64,000 bases of DNA from Cycas panzhihuaensis (Eukaryota; Cycadophyta): NCBI GenBank assembly GCA_023213395.1, contig CM041465.1, positions 206,281,741 to 206,345,740 on the forward strand, in the 5' to 3' direction. Within the stretch, counting starts at the first letter, position 1. Each line of letters starts with the position of its first letter. Below are positions 34,211 to 45,373 of this stretch, in pieces. The translations under genes and the position numbers were made by a program. The notes below the pieces were generated by a model. It saw only the letters and a list, made by a program, of their open reading frames with translations, was not told the DNA's origin and ran no database searches.

Positions 34211-35436
34211 GTGCGATATTTAACTCAGCAAGAATATCGCCCCGAAGCTAGCAACAAAGTTAGGTCACGTATCCACGCCACTGCTAGGAAACACCTCCTC
34301 GTAGACGGGGTGTTGTATAAGAGATCTTTCGATGGGATCACCTTGTCATCGCCGCTCCTGATGAAGCGGACCAAATACTCCACGAGTGTCACCATGGCAT
34401 TTGTGGGGGCCACTTTGGGAGCCAATCCATGGCCCAAAGGATCCTCCGCATGGGCTATTACTGGCCGTCCTTGTTCAAGGACGTCCACGCTTGCGCCCTT
34501 AGATGCCGGCGTTGTCAAGAGCACGCCAGCGTCTCTCACATACCTTCCGAGGCACTGCACCCTATCGTGTCTCCGTGGCCCTTTTCCCAATGGGGTTTAG
34601 ACCTCATCGAGGCTATATCACCACCGTCTTCCGCACAACATAAATATATCCTAACCGCTACCGAATACTTCACTAAATGGGCAGAGGCGATCCCTCTGTC
34701 TGCTACCCCTGGCAAGACAATAGCCACTTTCGTCTACCAGCATATTATCTGTCGTTTTGGAATTCCAGACGTCCTAATTACGGATAATGGAACTCCCTTT
34801 TGTAATAAGGAAATGGACGAATTGTGTGAGAAGTTCAAAATCTCACACAAGACGTCATCCCCTTATTACCCCCAAGCCAACGGGCAGATTGAGTCTTTCA
34901 ACAAAACGCTCATTGGCATCTTGAAGAAAACCGTCGCTTAGTCTCAAAGAGACTGGCATATCCAGCTCCCTTCCGCTCTATGGGCTTATCGCACCTCTAT
35001 CCGGACAGCTACCGGGATGACCCCATTCTCGCTAGTCTACGGGACCGAAGCGATACTTCCGTTGGAAGTGGAGGTCCCTTCTCTACGGGTCTCCCTTCGA
35101 GGCCTCATCGATGAGGAGTCTACTCGCCAGGCTCGTCTCCTAGACCTCAAGCCACGGATGAGGCGCCTAGCGGCTTATCAAGCGAACCTCGCTTCGAAAG
35201 CCCGTTTGCAAAGGACATACGATAAACGCCTCCGTGCCCGTCCTTTGTGTCCTGGGGACTACGTCCTCAAATTAGAGTACCTTTACGATCGCTTGGCCAA
35301 ATTCGGGCCCAAGTGGGTAGGTCCCTTCGTCGTTCTCGAAAGCCTCGATAACGGCGCATACAGGATCGCCACCTTAAATGGCTTGGAATTTGAGAAAGCG
35401 GTCAACGGGAAATTCCTCAAGAAGTTCTACGCGTGA
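34211..35436 (+). pseudogene. int: Integrase of element C, DDE residues intact
   Basis: Integrase inserts the cDNA. The N-terminal zinc module is split by a shift near 34350: YKRSF..I lies in the first frame and its two His fall in another frame. The main core starts at 34429: MAQRILRMGYYWPSLFKD, the CRRC pair at residues 26-29, Asp58 in GLDLI, Asp119 in ITDNGTPF and Glu155 in NGQIESFNK. That is an exact D-D-35-E spacing. A stop at 34939, where Gln or Trp would fit, is followed in the same direction by 35017-35436. This last piece has the conserved MTPFSLVYGTEAILPLEVEV, RLQRTYDKRLR.RPLCPGDYVLK and the GPY/F-like module KFGPKWVGPFVVLES. No chromodomain follows, which argues against a chromovirus. 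Confidence 0.92.
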
Positions 35437-35976
35437 TCTCTTAACCCTGCTCCGAAATGAGCCTAAACTACCATCTTGAATTGTCCCCATTCCTCCCTAC
35501 CGCGGGTCGAATGGCAATTCAAGGTGGACTCTCGTTCCTTTTTCCGGTTCCTCCCGTGGAACCTGCGTTCCCGTATACTCTTGGGAACCGTTGTCTTCCT
35601 ATTTTGGGCATCACCCCAACCTAGGACGACGCTATGGAGTATCGTTACTCCCCTTTTCGTGCTTGTCGTTTCCTTCGCATACTGCACTATGCTCCCCTGT
35701 GGACGTGCATGTCGCCCTATCTTCTAACCTCACGCCTCTCGGTCGCCTCTGCTCACGGTGGATGCATGTGCTCCTGTTAGACATATGGCCATGCATGGAC
35801 GGAAACACCTGCATATTTACAAAACTTTGCAACAAAATATATACATTTATACATTCACATATTTACATATCAACACACAAACATTTGCAGCATATTACAA
35901 AAGTATTCATTTACAAAAGTAAACCATACATGCTATCTCTATCATACAGGGCACACCATTTCATGTCCCTTCTCGT
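35437..35976 (+). other. Spacer between integrase and second RNase H
   Basis: About 540 bp without a recognisable domain. Frames remain open for part of it (35591-36061), but the composition is biased and the sequence shows no family motif. Confidence 0.5.
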
Positions 35977-36380
35977 TTTTCCTGATGGTGGAAGTCGCGA
36001 ACCCTGCACCTTCCGTCACGCATGGATTCTTCGCAGCCTCCTGCACGATCACTTGCATTAGGAATCTTTCTTCCCAAGGCTACCAATAACGGCCGAGTAC
36101 ACTACTGCTATCAAGCCCTTACGGATGCTCTTTGTTTCCATCACGGTTCCATTGTGTTGTTTTACGATTCTCAGGTCGTGGTGTCCCATCTCACCTGTGT
36201 TTACTGTGCGATGCCCTCACCTGAGGACCCTTGCATCCGTCGCCAGGTCTCTCCTGGCTCGTTTCGCATCAGTAGATATCCAGCATATCCCGAGGCACCT
36301 CAACGCTGAGGCTGACAGCCTCGTCTGCCTCATCCTTGAGTGTCACCTCCCTCTTCTAGATGACCGCCCCTGAGACTTGC
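35977..36380 (+). pseudogene. Second RNase H-like domain downstream of integrase
   Basis: All four acidic RNase H landmarks can be found here, split between two frames. They are FPDGGSR (Asp at 35984), then ALGIFLPKATNN, AEY (Glu at 36095), TDALCFHHGS...LFYDSQVVVSHLTCVY (Asp at 36166), and finally SLLARFASVDIQHIPRHLNAEADSL (Asp at 36314). The pattern 'HIPR.lN.eADsL' is that of the RVT_3 or archaeal-like RNase H fold, not of the gypsy RNase H at 33634. Tat-lineage gypsy elements are known to carry such an added RNase H. Here it lies after the integrase and about 540 bp beyond its stop. Several frameshifts make this copy inactive. Confidence 0.8.
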
Positions 36381-36722
36381 CTGGCCAGCCCGTGCCCAAG
36401 TCTCTGGTTGCTGTTAGTTGGATTGGTTGCTTTATTTGCTGGATGCCCTCCTACTTCGCGTTGCACTACCAAGAACGGGGGGCATCCCCTTTCTTCTTGC
36501 TTGTTTCAGTTTTAGGTTGATGTTCGGACGACACGTAGGCAACCCCTACGTTGTCCTCATCCCTGTCTCCCTTGTCCACGCATTCCGCCACGACACTTGC
36601 CTACGCCCTTGGTCCACGTGCCGCTCTTTATTATTTTATATATATATGCATGTGCTACTCATATCTTTGATTGACAGCATTCACCATCACATTACGCTTC
36701 TGAGCAGTGAGGCTCTGCTACC
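36381..36722 (+). other. 3' untranslated interior of element C
   Basis: About 340 bp between the second RNase H and the polypurine tract. I see no conserved motif. Confidence 0.5.
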
Positions 36723-36732
36723 AAGGGGGCAG
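36723..36732 (+). other. Polypurine tract of element C
   Basis: AAGGGGGCAG ends directly before the TGTTTCCC start of the 3' LTR, the expected plus-strand primer. Confidence 0.8.
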
Positions 36733-39296
36733 TGTTTCCCAGCTATTGGGAATGGACTCGAGACGCATCGACACAGGTTTGTTCAGGTATATGTCCTTAC
36801 TTTTCTTACCTATGTTAATTAAGGTGGTTTAGAGTAGTTTGATTGACATATGCCTGTCTGTATGCATTTGTTTGTCTGCTTGCTCATAATGCATGTGCCT
36901 AATGGCACGCCTTCAGCCTATGACGACTCACAGCAGGAGCATTCCTCAACAAATGCGACACCCTGTATGGCCTACAACCACTCACGATGTCTCCACAGTT
37001 TCTCGGGATTATTTCTTGACTTGTTTGTTCTTGTTACAACACATCGCTTATGTTGCAGTCCTTCCTAAGTCCGGTTTAACCCTTAGTTAGGGCTCTTTGC
37101 ATCATTCTGGATACTTGTCCACTGCCTGGGCCTTCCCCCCAGCTGATGTAATTCATGTTTAGTCCATGTTCTTACCTTAAAAGCTTGATTTTTCTTTCAT
37201 TTTTTTTCTTTTTAAATTTCAGCCTGGTACCGCGGTAAACTAAGCTTGCATCACAGATTCTGCGTGGTACCGCTGAATTTCTTTACGATCGCTCGAAATT
37301 TAAAGAGAACCACGACGCTTCCGCGTTTTTCACCTGAACCCGCCAATGGGTTCGCACGATCGAGGCGCCCAATGCCCCAACGTTCACTTCATCGTGAACA
37401 AGACATAAAATGATTTTTACTCATTTGCATCATTCTTGAGCTCATTTTTCTAAGTTTTCTAAAGAAAAGCTCTCCACAAAAGACAAGAGAAGACACAGAA
37501 ATCAAAGAAGTTCAGGCACAGCAACTGAGGAGGAAGGACAAGGCTGCCACCAGTGGATTTTGCAGGGCCATTGCTACCCCTTACTACTCTCCACAACCAG
37601 CTCTCTTCCTCTTGCAACTACACAAAGATTCAAGGGACTTCTTCAACCAAGAAGTTGCCCCAAAGACTTGCTCCACATCCCCAACTTCACAAAGGGCTTC
37701 TTCCATCTACTTTGCAGCTAGGAGCACTCATGATCAGTCTTCATTTGACCTCTATTGCTACTGTCCCTAGTGGTAGAAGGCATGCATGACCTCTCTACAC
37801 AAGGTACCCCTTAGCTTTACTTACTTTTTTTTGTATTTTCTTGCATTTCTTCTTCCTTTTACTTGTATTTCCTTTGCTTTTTGCTTGCAAACCCCTTGGA
37901 CATACTTGCATGTCTCTTATATTTATTGTCAAGCATTCTACCTCTTCTTTCCCCTTGCTTTTACTCCTTGAATGAAAGTAGCTACCATTGGCCATAGCCG
38001 CCCCTTAGTGCTACCTTGACCCGAATCCATTTTCCCGGTTTTCTCTTTGGATTTCCTCATTTTCTCCAAGCCTTCTTCCATTCTTTCCTCAGTCAGCTAG
38101 AGTAAGGGAGCATACACGAGGATTTGAGGGAGATAGGCGGGGTTCCGACCCCATTGCCGTCCTTCTCCCCAAGGGTTCCATCCCTTGTCCTCTTCCCCTT
38201 ACCATATACGCTGTCCTAAGGAACGGGTCGAAGGAGTTTAGGAGATTGTGTCAGGGTGTCGGGCAGGTTTGAGACAACCCGCATCCACCTTTGTTACCAC
38301 CCGGCATTCCTTTCTGGGCCCCTTTGGAGACCTCTCGTGGGTGAGTTAGCCATCCCGAGGCTATACTCAGTTCCACTTCGTGTGTTTGTTGGCACTTGGT
38401 AGCGTGGAGTACCTCATATGCTCGCTTCCGCTTTTGCTACATTTTGACATATAGCTTAGTTTGATTAGCTAAGTTGATTTCAGGTTTGCGTTCATACACA
38501 TATATCTCCTTGTATATTTGGTAGCCTCTCCCTCGAGAGGAAGGTACTCTTTGTGTTCTCTTGCAGGATCGCATTGGTGGAGGTAGCGCGTGGAGCGAAC
38601 CCATTGCCGGCTAGCTCGCCCATGGTACTTTCCCTCCTTTAGTTTTACGCTTCCTTTTCGTCCTTTCATTTCATTTGATTTCGCATGCTCACGGGGAGGT
38701 AAGTGAACCCCCTTATCACCGTCAATCGACATCGCATGCGTGGAGAAAGGAGGAGGGAGCGGAAACAACGCGAGATCAATCCGCACTTCAACCTCAACCG
38801 CCGGATCCAGGTATTCCTCGCGTTTCCTTTGTTTTTCCCTTTTATATCATTCTTGCTCTTTTTACCTGCTTGATAAGTAAAAGATAAGGAAACATAAAGG
38901 AAAAAGGAAATAGTCTTTTATTTTACGTTTACTTTCTGCACTGCTTTCTTTTACTTTGCATTACATAGGGATAGAAGACCCGTTTACGTTGCATCCCCCA
39001 ACCATACTGTACTTCACACCAGTTGCACGTTGATTTTGTTGCCCTCTCGTTGCCTTCTCATTACCTTGAGAAGCCGCAACGCGCGAGGTTTCCCTCTCCT
39101 TCCCGGCCATCCGAAGGGTAGGAAGGCCTCGTATTTGCACAGCTACCTGGAAGCAACCAGCACCTTGCGATCCGAACCCGGCCTCGGCCAAGACGGACGT
39201 CCTGCGAGGTGAGATCCTCGCCACCTAGCCCAGTCAGTGTGGTGTTTTGTATCCCTTTGCTAGCCGTAGGATCACCGCCCCGCGGAGAGCGTTTCA
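36733..39296 (+). repeat. 3' LTR of gypsy element C
   Basis: Starts TGTTTCCCAGCTATTGGGAA and ends GAGAGCGTTTCA, followed by GATGT (39297-39301) as a near copy of the left GATAT. It is about 37 bp longer than the 5' LTR through several short indels. Confidence 0.93.
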
Positions 39297-39532
39297 GATG
39301 TATATTTTAGGACTTCTAGCACTCATCAAAAAGTCCTTAATGCCCTCTTTAATATAGACTAAAACTTGAAATCTATTTATCTAGCATAATAGAACAGGGC
39401 CTTCAAATTTAAATTTATCCTCTAGTAAATTCTCTCTCTGTCATTCTTGCAATGTCATACTTGTATATCTTTTCCATCTAATGTTTAATTCTAGCGAGCC
39501 ACAAGTCAATGGAAAGTTCAAATTCTAATCTA
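39297..39532. other. Flank right of element C
   Basis: AT-rich, non-coding. It begins with the target duplication GATGT. Confidence 0.5.
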
Positions 39533-40130
39533 TCACTTGGTGATATTTGCTCTTGTAAATTATGTCTTTCAACCGAATTTATCATCACTTAAAAATACTC
39601 TTTTTGGAGATTTTAAAATCACACGTTACTACCCAAAATATGCTTGCCCTTATATTCTTCCCTCACTCATATCATGTGATCCCCTATATGTATGCCTCTA
39701 TGAAGCAATTTGGTTGGATTTTGTATTACACAAGCAACAACAAAATAAATCACATCATAAGGTATTAGAAGAAAGAAGTTCAATGCCCTAAAACATAACA
39801 TGATAATGATTGACTAACTAATCTAATAATCTTAAGTTAGTTCATCCCCAACACCTGGCAAAGCATGGAATAAGCTTCCACATTATATAGAGTGAATAGA
39901 AACAAAATCAAATGGTGCACCACAAACATATAGTGGAGCATAGAGGAAGCTTCCATCTTACAAAGGATGAACAATATCCATGAAATAAAGAGAAATGAAC
40001 ATTGAAACCATAAACAAGAAATGAAAAGAGTCTCAACATACATAGGCACATGATTAAGAAGCAACATGGTTAGGAAGTGAATTATGCATGAAAGATAAGT
40101 AGACTTAGTTGTCTCGAAGTTAGGTCCTTA
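39533..40130. repeat. Dispersed copy of the 795-bp repeat unit
   Basis: This stretch matches about 1822-2415 in the same orientation. Shared words include 'tttatcatcacttaaaaata', 'attcttccctcactc.tatc', 'ctaataatcttaagtt', the smaller tandem pair of about 75 bp, and then 'agaaatgaaaagagtc' and 'ggttaggaagt'. It stops matching at the start of element E. The unit has no coding content, so this is probably part of an unrecognised LTR or other repeat. Confidence 0.75.
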
Positions 40131-42711
40131 TAAGGTAAAAATGAACTAAGATCATACTATAACAATTAACAATATGTATAACATCGATAGCAACATATAT
40201 AACAATAATAGTAGTAGTTGCATGCACAACAAAAAAGAATGTTTTATTTTTATTATGGCAAATATAACCACAAAGGTAAAAATTATTATAAGAAGAAATC
40301 AAGTAAAGGTAAAAAGAAAATTAAGTGAAACTCATCTTTTAATAAAGGAAAGGATATACATACAGTCTTTATGGCCTATATGTTTGAGACTAAGCAAGAA
40401 GCCAGAACCTAATTAATTGATTAAGGAACAACTAAGCACATCTTCTCCAAAAGGGAATGGTTTGAAGATTTGAGCCATTAAGATAGTACAGTTTTCCTAA
40501 GAGACAGTAGTAAATATAGAATTGTAGGACTAAAAAATGTCATTTTAATAATTAATGGTGGATTTAATAGAATCTTTGATGTTCTAAATGTGCCCTCATT
40601 TAAAAATAATATATTATCTATTAAACATATAACAAAGATGGGCTTAGAAGTGTTGTTTAACAAGGACAATTGTAAGATTAAGAAATAGGATAATATTATT
40701 GCTCAAGGGAGGTAGGAGAATGGGTTATACAAACTTTCTCATATAGTTGAGTATGGATTTGTGATTAGAGAAGTAAATAGCCACTTGTGGTATGATTAGT
40801 ATAATCATCTAAATTATTGTAACTTGAAACTACTATGTAGACTCAACATGGCGAGTGGTTTACCTTTAGGACAAAAGGAGAATCAAGTTTATAACACATG
40901 TACTAGGAAAATAATACAAGGAGAAGTTCATAAAAAGTAAGTGGAAATCTAAGGAGAAGTTAGAATTAGTCCATGGTGATTTATATAGACCATTCTTCAC
41001 ACAATCCTTTAGAGGAGCTAATTACTTAATGATTTTTATAAATGATTTTAGGAAAAAGATATGGACTTCTCCTCAAGCATAATCCACAAGCATTTCATTT
41101 TTTCAAGTAGTTTAAGGTAAAGCAAGTATATTTCCAAAGTTTGAAGATCAAAACCTTGAGAAATGATAGCAGTGGTGAATATAAATCTAATGGGTTCTTG
41201 TAATTTTACAAAGTGGAAGGAATCATGAGGTAGTTTACTATTGCAAGTACACCACAACAAAATGGTATTGTAGAGAGGAAGAAAAAGACTATCATATAGA
41301 TGGATATATATATGTTAAAATCCAAAAATCTTTCTCTTGATTATTAGGTTGAAGTAGTCACCATAGTAATTTACCTCTTGAATAGATGTCCCACCAAAAT
41401 AGTTAGGAAAGTAACACCTGAGAAAGTATGGACTAGTTTGAATCCTTATGTTAGCACTTGAGAGTTTTTGGTAGCATTGCATATGCTCATGTTCTTATAG
41501 AGCAAAGAAAGAAGTTAGATGACAAAGGTAGAAAATGTATCTTTGTTAGATACATTGATGCATCCAAGGCTTACAAATTGATAGATCCATCAAACAAGAA
41601 AATCATAATTAGCAAGGTGCCATCTTTGATGAACATAAAGTTGACAAGGTTGAAAGTTTAATTGAAGATAAAACTGCGAGTATCAATAATAATATATCTT
41701 AAATCAATTTAAGGGGACAAAGTGTAAGAGCGTAAAGTCCTAAAACTCATAATCCAATGTAAGGTGAACCCTCACAAGGGTCATTATTTAAATTAGCTAA
41801 GTGGTACAATCAGACAATTAAAGGCTCACATGTTGGTGAGATCAACATCAATGAAGAGCTAAAGACAAGAGCACAAGAAAGGCAAGAAGCACACCTTGCT
41901 TTTATGTCCAATGTTTTGAGCTTGAGTGAGCCAAACTCCTTTAAGGAAGCAAAGGAGAAAGTTAAATGACATAAAGCCATGGAAGAGGAGTATAACTTTG
42001 TAATAAAAAATGATATATATGACTTGGTCAAACTTCTTATTGGTGAAAGACCAAATGGATGTAAATGGATTTATAAACTTAAGACTTACCTAGATAGTTT
42101 TATAGACAAGAACAAACATAAACTTGTTACCAAGGGATATACTTAGGTTGAAGGTGTAGACTTCAATAAAACCTCTGCTCCATTAGCAAAGATGACTATA
42201 ATCAAATTGTTGATCAATATAATAACAAAGTTTGGCTAGGAGATCTATTAAATGGATGTAAAAGGTGCCTTTCTAAACAACACTATTGATGATGGGGTCT
42301 ATATGGATCAACCACAGAGATTTGAGTAGGTGAGAAGAGAACATTTTCTCTGCAAATTCAAGAAATCTTACCATGTGTTGAAACAAACCCCAAGAGCTTC
42401 ATATGTTCAAATCAACAACCATTTCTTAAATCATAGTTTCATAAGTCATATTTGGATTATAGTTTACATGTGAAGTTAGAAGATGGACACATGCTTATAG
42501 TTGCAATTTATGTTGATTATTTAATCATCATTAGGAATGACACCAACAAATTACAAATCTCAAAGGCCATTTATTAGAAGCCTTTAAGATGACAAGCTTA
42601 GAACTTTTGCATTCCTATCTTAGGATACCGTTATGAGAAAGGCACAATATCATATTTATGTTACAGTCTAAATATGCACAATTTATTGAAAAGATTTTAC
42701 ATAGATGGGTG
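40131..42711 (+). pseudogene. pol: Decayed copia pol of element E, first part
   Basis: Remnants in copia order: a possible ruined zinc knuckle and protease area (40230-40700); the integrase zinc module (LNYCNLKLLCRLNM, then CTRK) at about 40780-40930; the core with HGDLYRPFF, NDFRKKIW, LRNDSSGEYKS (second Asp present, about 41154-41186) and PQQNGIVERKKKT (Glu present, about 41248-41290); the integrase C-terminal RVFGSIAYAHV with RKCIFVRYIDASKAYKL (41461-41580). The reverse transcriptase follows (HKAMEEEYNFVIKNDIYDLV near 41970, then GCKWIYKLK, MDVKGAFLN near 42253 and LKQTPRASY near 42379) up to the insertion point. Stops and shifts occur throughout. Confidence 0.85.
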
Positions 42712-43358
42712 TGTTGAGAATACAAGGTCCCAACCCTTTAACCACCACCAAGATCTATTGCATTCTTGTAACTAGTTACAGAAATCGAAACTTAAAATTA
42801 CATGCAAGTTCTAAAATCAGAGATTATACAATAACATGAAAATGAAAGCCAAACATCACATATGCACCCGATATAACATGGTAAAACCCTAGTAGTGTGC
42901 TAGGGAAACATCCACACAGGAAAGGTATCGATCTTTATTACTGTAGAATGGAGAAACAATACATCTCAGTAGTAGAGTGCTCTAAGGGACAACAACCAGT
43001 CACCGCCCTCTTACAGTATATTACATTACATACAACATAATAAGAAAAAATCCTAAATCGGGCTACATGAGAGTGACATCCAAGGCATAAATCTTAACCG
43101 TAGAATCTAGGGTATTTGTATTGAACGACCCTGATTCTCTTTACATTTTAATATGATTTACAGGGCTAATTTTTTGAGTCAGAGGCTATCGCCCACAAAC
43201 CCCCTCTTAGCGGGGGGTGTTCCATGCCCCCTGCACCCTCCAGCCAAGGGGGGCTCCCGCTCCCCTTGGAACCCTCTCGAGAAAGATTAGGGGGGGAAAC
43301 CATGCCGAAAATATACCAAAATTCTAGCCCCAAAATATTGTTGTCATAATATCCAACA
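42712..43358 (-). repeat. 3' LTR of element D (left end)
   Basis: Starts TGTTGAGAATAC and ends ATATCCAACA on the plus strand. It is about 55 bp longer than its partner because of a block at about 43153-43210. A hairpin with 8-bp arms CCAAGGGG/CCCCTTGG lies at 43244-43269. Confidence 0.92.
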
Positions 43359-43375
43359 ATCTCCACCTTAACAAC
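43359..43375 (-). other. Polypurine tract of element D
   Basis: On the minus strand this reads TTGTTAAGGTGGAGATT, the AAGGTGGAGATT form common in plant copia elements, directly before the 3' LTR. Confidence 0.8.
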
Positions 43376-43404
43376 AATTACTCGGCACCTTTCCTGGACC
43401 CTTC

Positions 43405-45372
43405 ATCATCTTTTTTGTAAACCAAGAGAAGTCAAACAGCATTTGAACTTCTCTAATGGTACTGGTTTTATAAATATATCAACACAATTCTAATTGGTAT
43501 GAATCTTCTCAAGTGCCACTCCACCTTCTTCTACAACATGTCTAACAAAATGGTACTTAAGAGTAATATGCTTTGTTCTATTGTAATAAGTTGGATTCTT
43601 GGCTAAGTAAATGGCACTTTGACTATCATAAAATACCTTTACATTTTCCTATCTCCTTCCAAGCTCAACCAATAGACCATGTAACCAAATTGCTTCTTTA
43701 CAAGCATGTATTGTAGCAACATATTCAGCTTCCATAGTTGACAATGCAATTGTGCTCTACAATTTGAACATCCAACTAACTGGACCATTTGCAAGAATAA
43801 AAACATAACCTGAAGTAGACCTTCTTTTGTCTAAATCTCCTACAAAGTTTGAATTAACATATCCACAAACCTGATTACCTGTACCTCCAAAGGTGATGCA
43901 GTAGTCGCTCGTGCCTCTCAAATACCGAAGCACCTATTTCACTGCAACTCAATGTTCCTTTCTTGGATTTGCCATAAACTTGCTAACTACACCAACTGCA
44001 TGTGAAATATCAGGTCTTGTACATACCATGGCATACATCAAACTTCCTACTGCACTGGCATAAGGCACACGAGACATATAAGCCTTTTGTTCTTCACTAC
44101 TAGGACTCATATTCGAAGAAAGTTTGAAGTGGGAAGCCAATGGGATACTCATTGGTTTCACATTTGCCATACCAAACCTAGTTAGAACCTTCTCCACATA
44201 TTTCTGTTGTGATAACCATAGCTTACCATTTTTCCTGTCTCTATATATCTCCATGCTTAAGATTTGTTTTACAGCTCCTAGATCCTTCATATCAAAAGTC
44301 CTAGCCAATTAAGCCTTTAGCTTATTGATTTCTTCCATGCTCTTGCTTGCAACCAGCATGTCATCAACATATAATACCAAGATAATGAATAAGCCATTGT
44401 CCGTAAATTTAAAGTAAACACAATGATCATACTCACTCCTTTTGAAATTTTGGCTCTCTATGAAGGCATCAAACTTCTTGTACCACTGCCTAGGTGATTG
44501 CTTCAGGCCATACAATAATTTTCTAAGCCTACAAACAAGTCTTTTCCTACCATCTTATACAAACCCTTCTAGTTGATCTATATAGATCCTCTCATCTAAA
44601 TCTCCATGTAGAAAAGTTGTTTTTACATCTAACGGCTCCAACTCCAAATCGAGAGAAGTTACCAATGCTAATAGCACTCGAATTGAAACAAGTTTGAGAA
44701 CTAGTGAAAAGATTTCATGAAAGTCAATACCTGCTTTCTATGTAAAACCTTTAGCCACCAATCATGCCCTGTATTTATCAACCTTTCCGTCAACATCTAT
44801 TTTCTTTCTGAAAACCCACCTGCAACCAACAGTCTTCTTGCCATGTGGAAGTTCTACCATGTTTCATGAATTATTTTTCTTCAAAGCATCTATCTCTTCC
44901 TGAATAGCCCTTTTCCACTTCTCACCATGGATATCATCTACTGCTTCCTGATAACATGTGATTTCACTGTCATTAGAAACCAAAGCAATAGAAATAGAAG
45001 GGTTGTACCTGTTAGGTGGATGACTAACTCGTGTAGATCTTCTAACTGTTGGCAGAAGAGTGTCCACGTACTCCTGTGAATCTGCTGTTGATTCATCTTC
45101 AGAAAGATCTTCATGCTCTTTTGATTTTATAAATGGCTGCATTTCAAACTTGACTTGTTGATGTTCAGCTTGCTACTCCTATTTCATTTCAACTTCTCCA
45201 CTGTCTGATTTTGCAAAGGGAGATTCATCAAATATGGCATCTCTGTTAATGGTGATTTTATGGGCAGTAGGATCCCACAAGCTGTATCCCTTCACACCAT
45301 CCTTATCACCATAACCAACAAAGATATATCTCTTGGATTTTGGGTCTAACTTTGAACGTTTACTTTTGTCAG
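43405..45372 (-). pseudogene. pol: Reverse transcriptase-RNase H of element D
   Basis: Read on the minus strand. The integrase tail (RSKLDPKSKRYIFVGYGDKDG) is followed by an acidic spacer with RRSTRVSHPPNRY (about 45045). The RT then shows WKRAIQEEIDALKKN, GCRWVFRKK, VDGKVDKYRA, a KTTFLHGDL segment, LLYGLKQSPRQWYKKFD, an intact LYVDDMLVAS box near 44370, and the thumb FDMKDLGAVKQILSMEI. RNase H begins near 44070 (VGSLMYAMVCTRPDI) and continues through SNFVGDLDKRRSTSGY, TMEAEYVA and YDSQSAIYLAKNP to HFVRHVVEEG. Stops fall where Trp, Gln or Arg is expected, for example in the HW.AVKW.LRYL segment at about 43930-43950. Confidence 0.92.
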
Positions 45373-45373
45373 C

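Larger units (their letters stand above)
26135..39296 (+). mobile_element. Ty3/gypsy Tat-like retrotransposon C with 2.5-kb LTRs
   Basis: Two direct repeats of about 2527 bp (26135-28661) and 2564 bp (36733-39296) bound an interior of about 8.1 kb. The left repeat is followed directly by a primer site TGGCGACC, and the right one is preceded by AAGGGGGCAG. The flanks are GATAT and GATGT, a 5-bp target duplication with one mismatch. Inside lie gag (29084-31514), protease (about 31580-31830), RT and RNase H (about 32760-34120), integrase (about 34230-35436) and a second RNase H-like domain (35977-36380). The interior is clearly richer in GC than all its neighbours. The protein motifs resemble the non-chromodomain Tat branch of plant gypsy elements. 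It is recent enough that large parts of the LTRs are identical, yet it is frameshifted. Confidence 0.93.
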
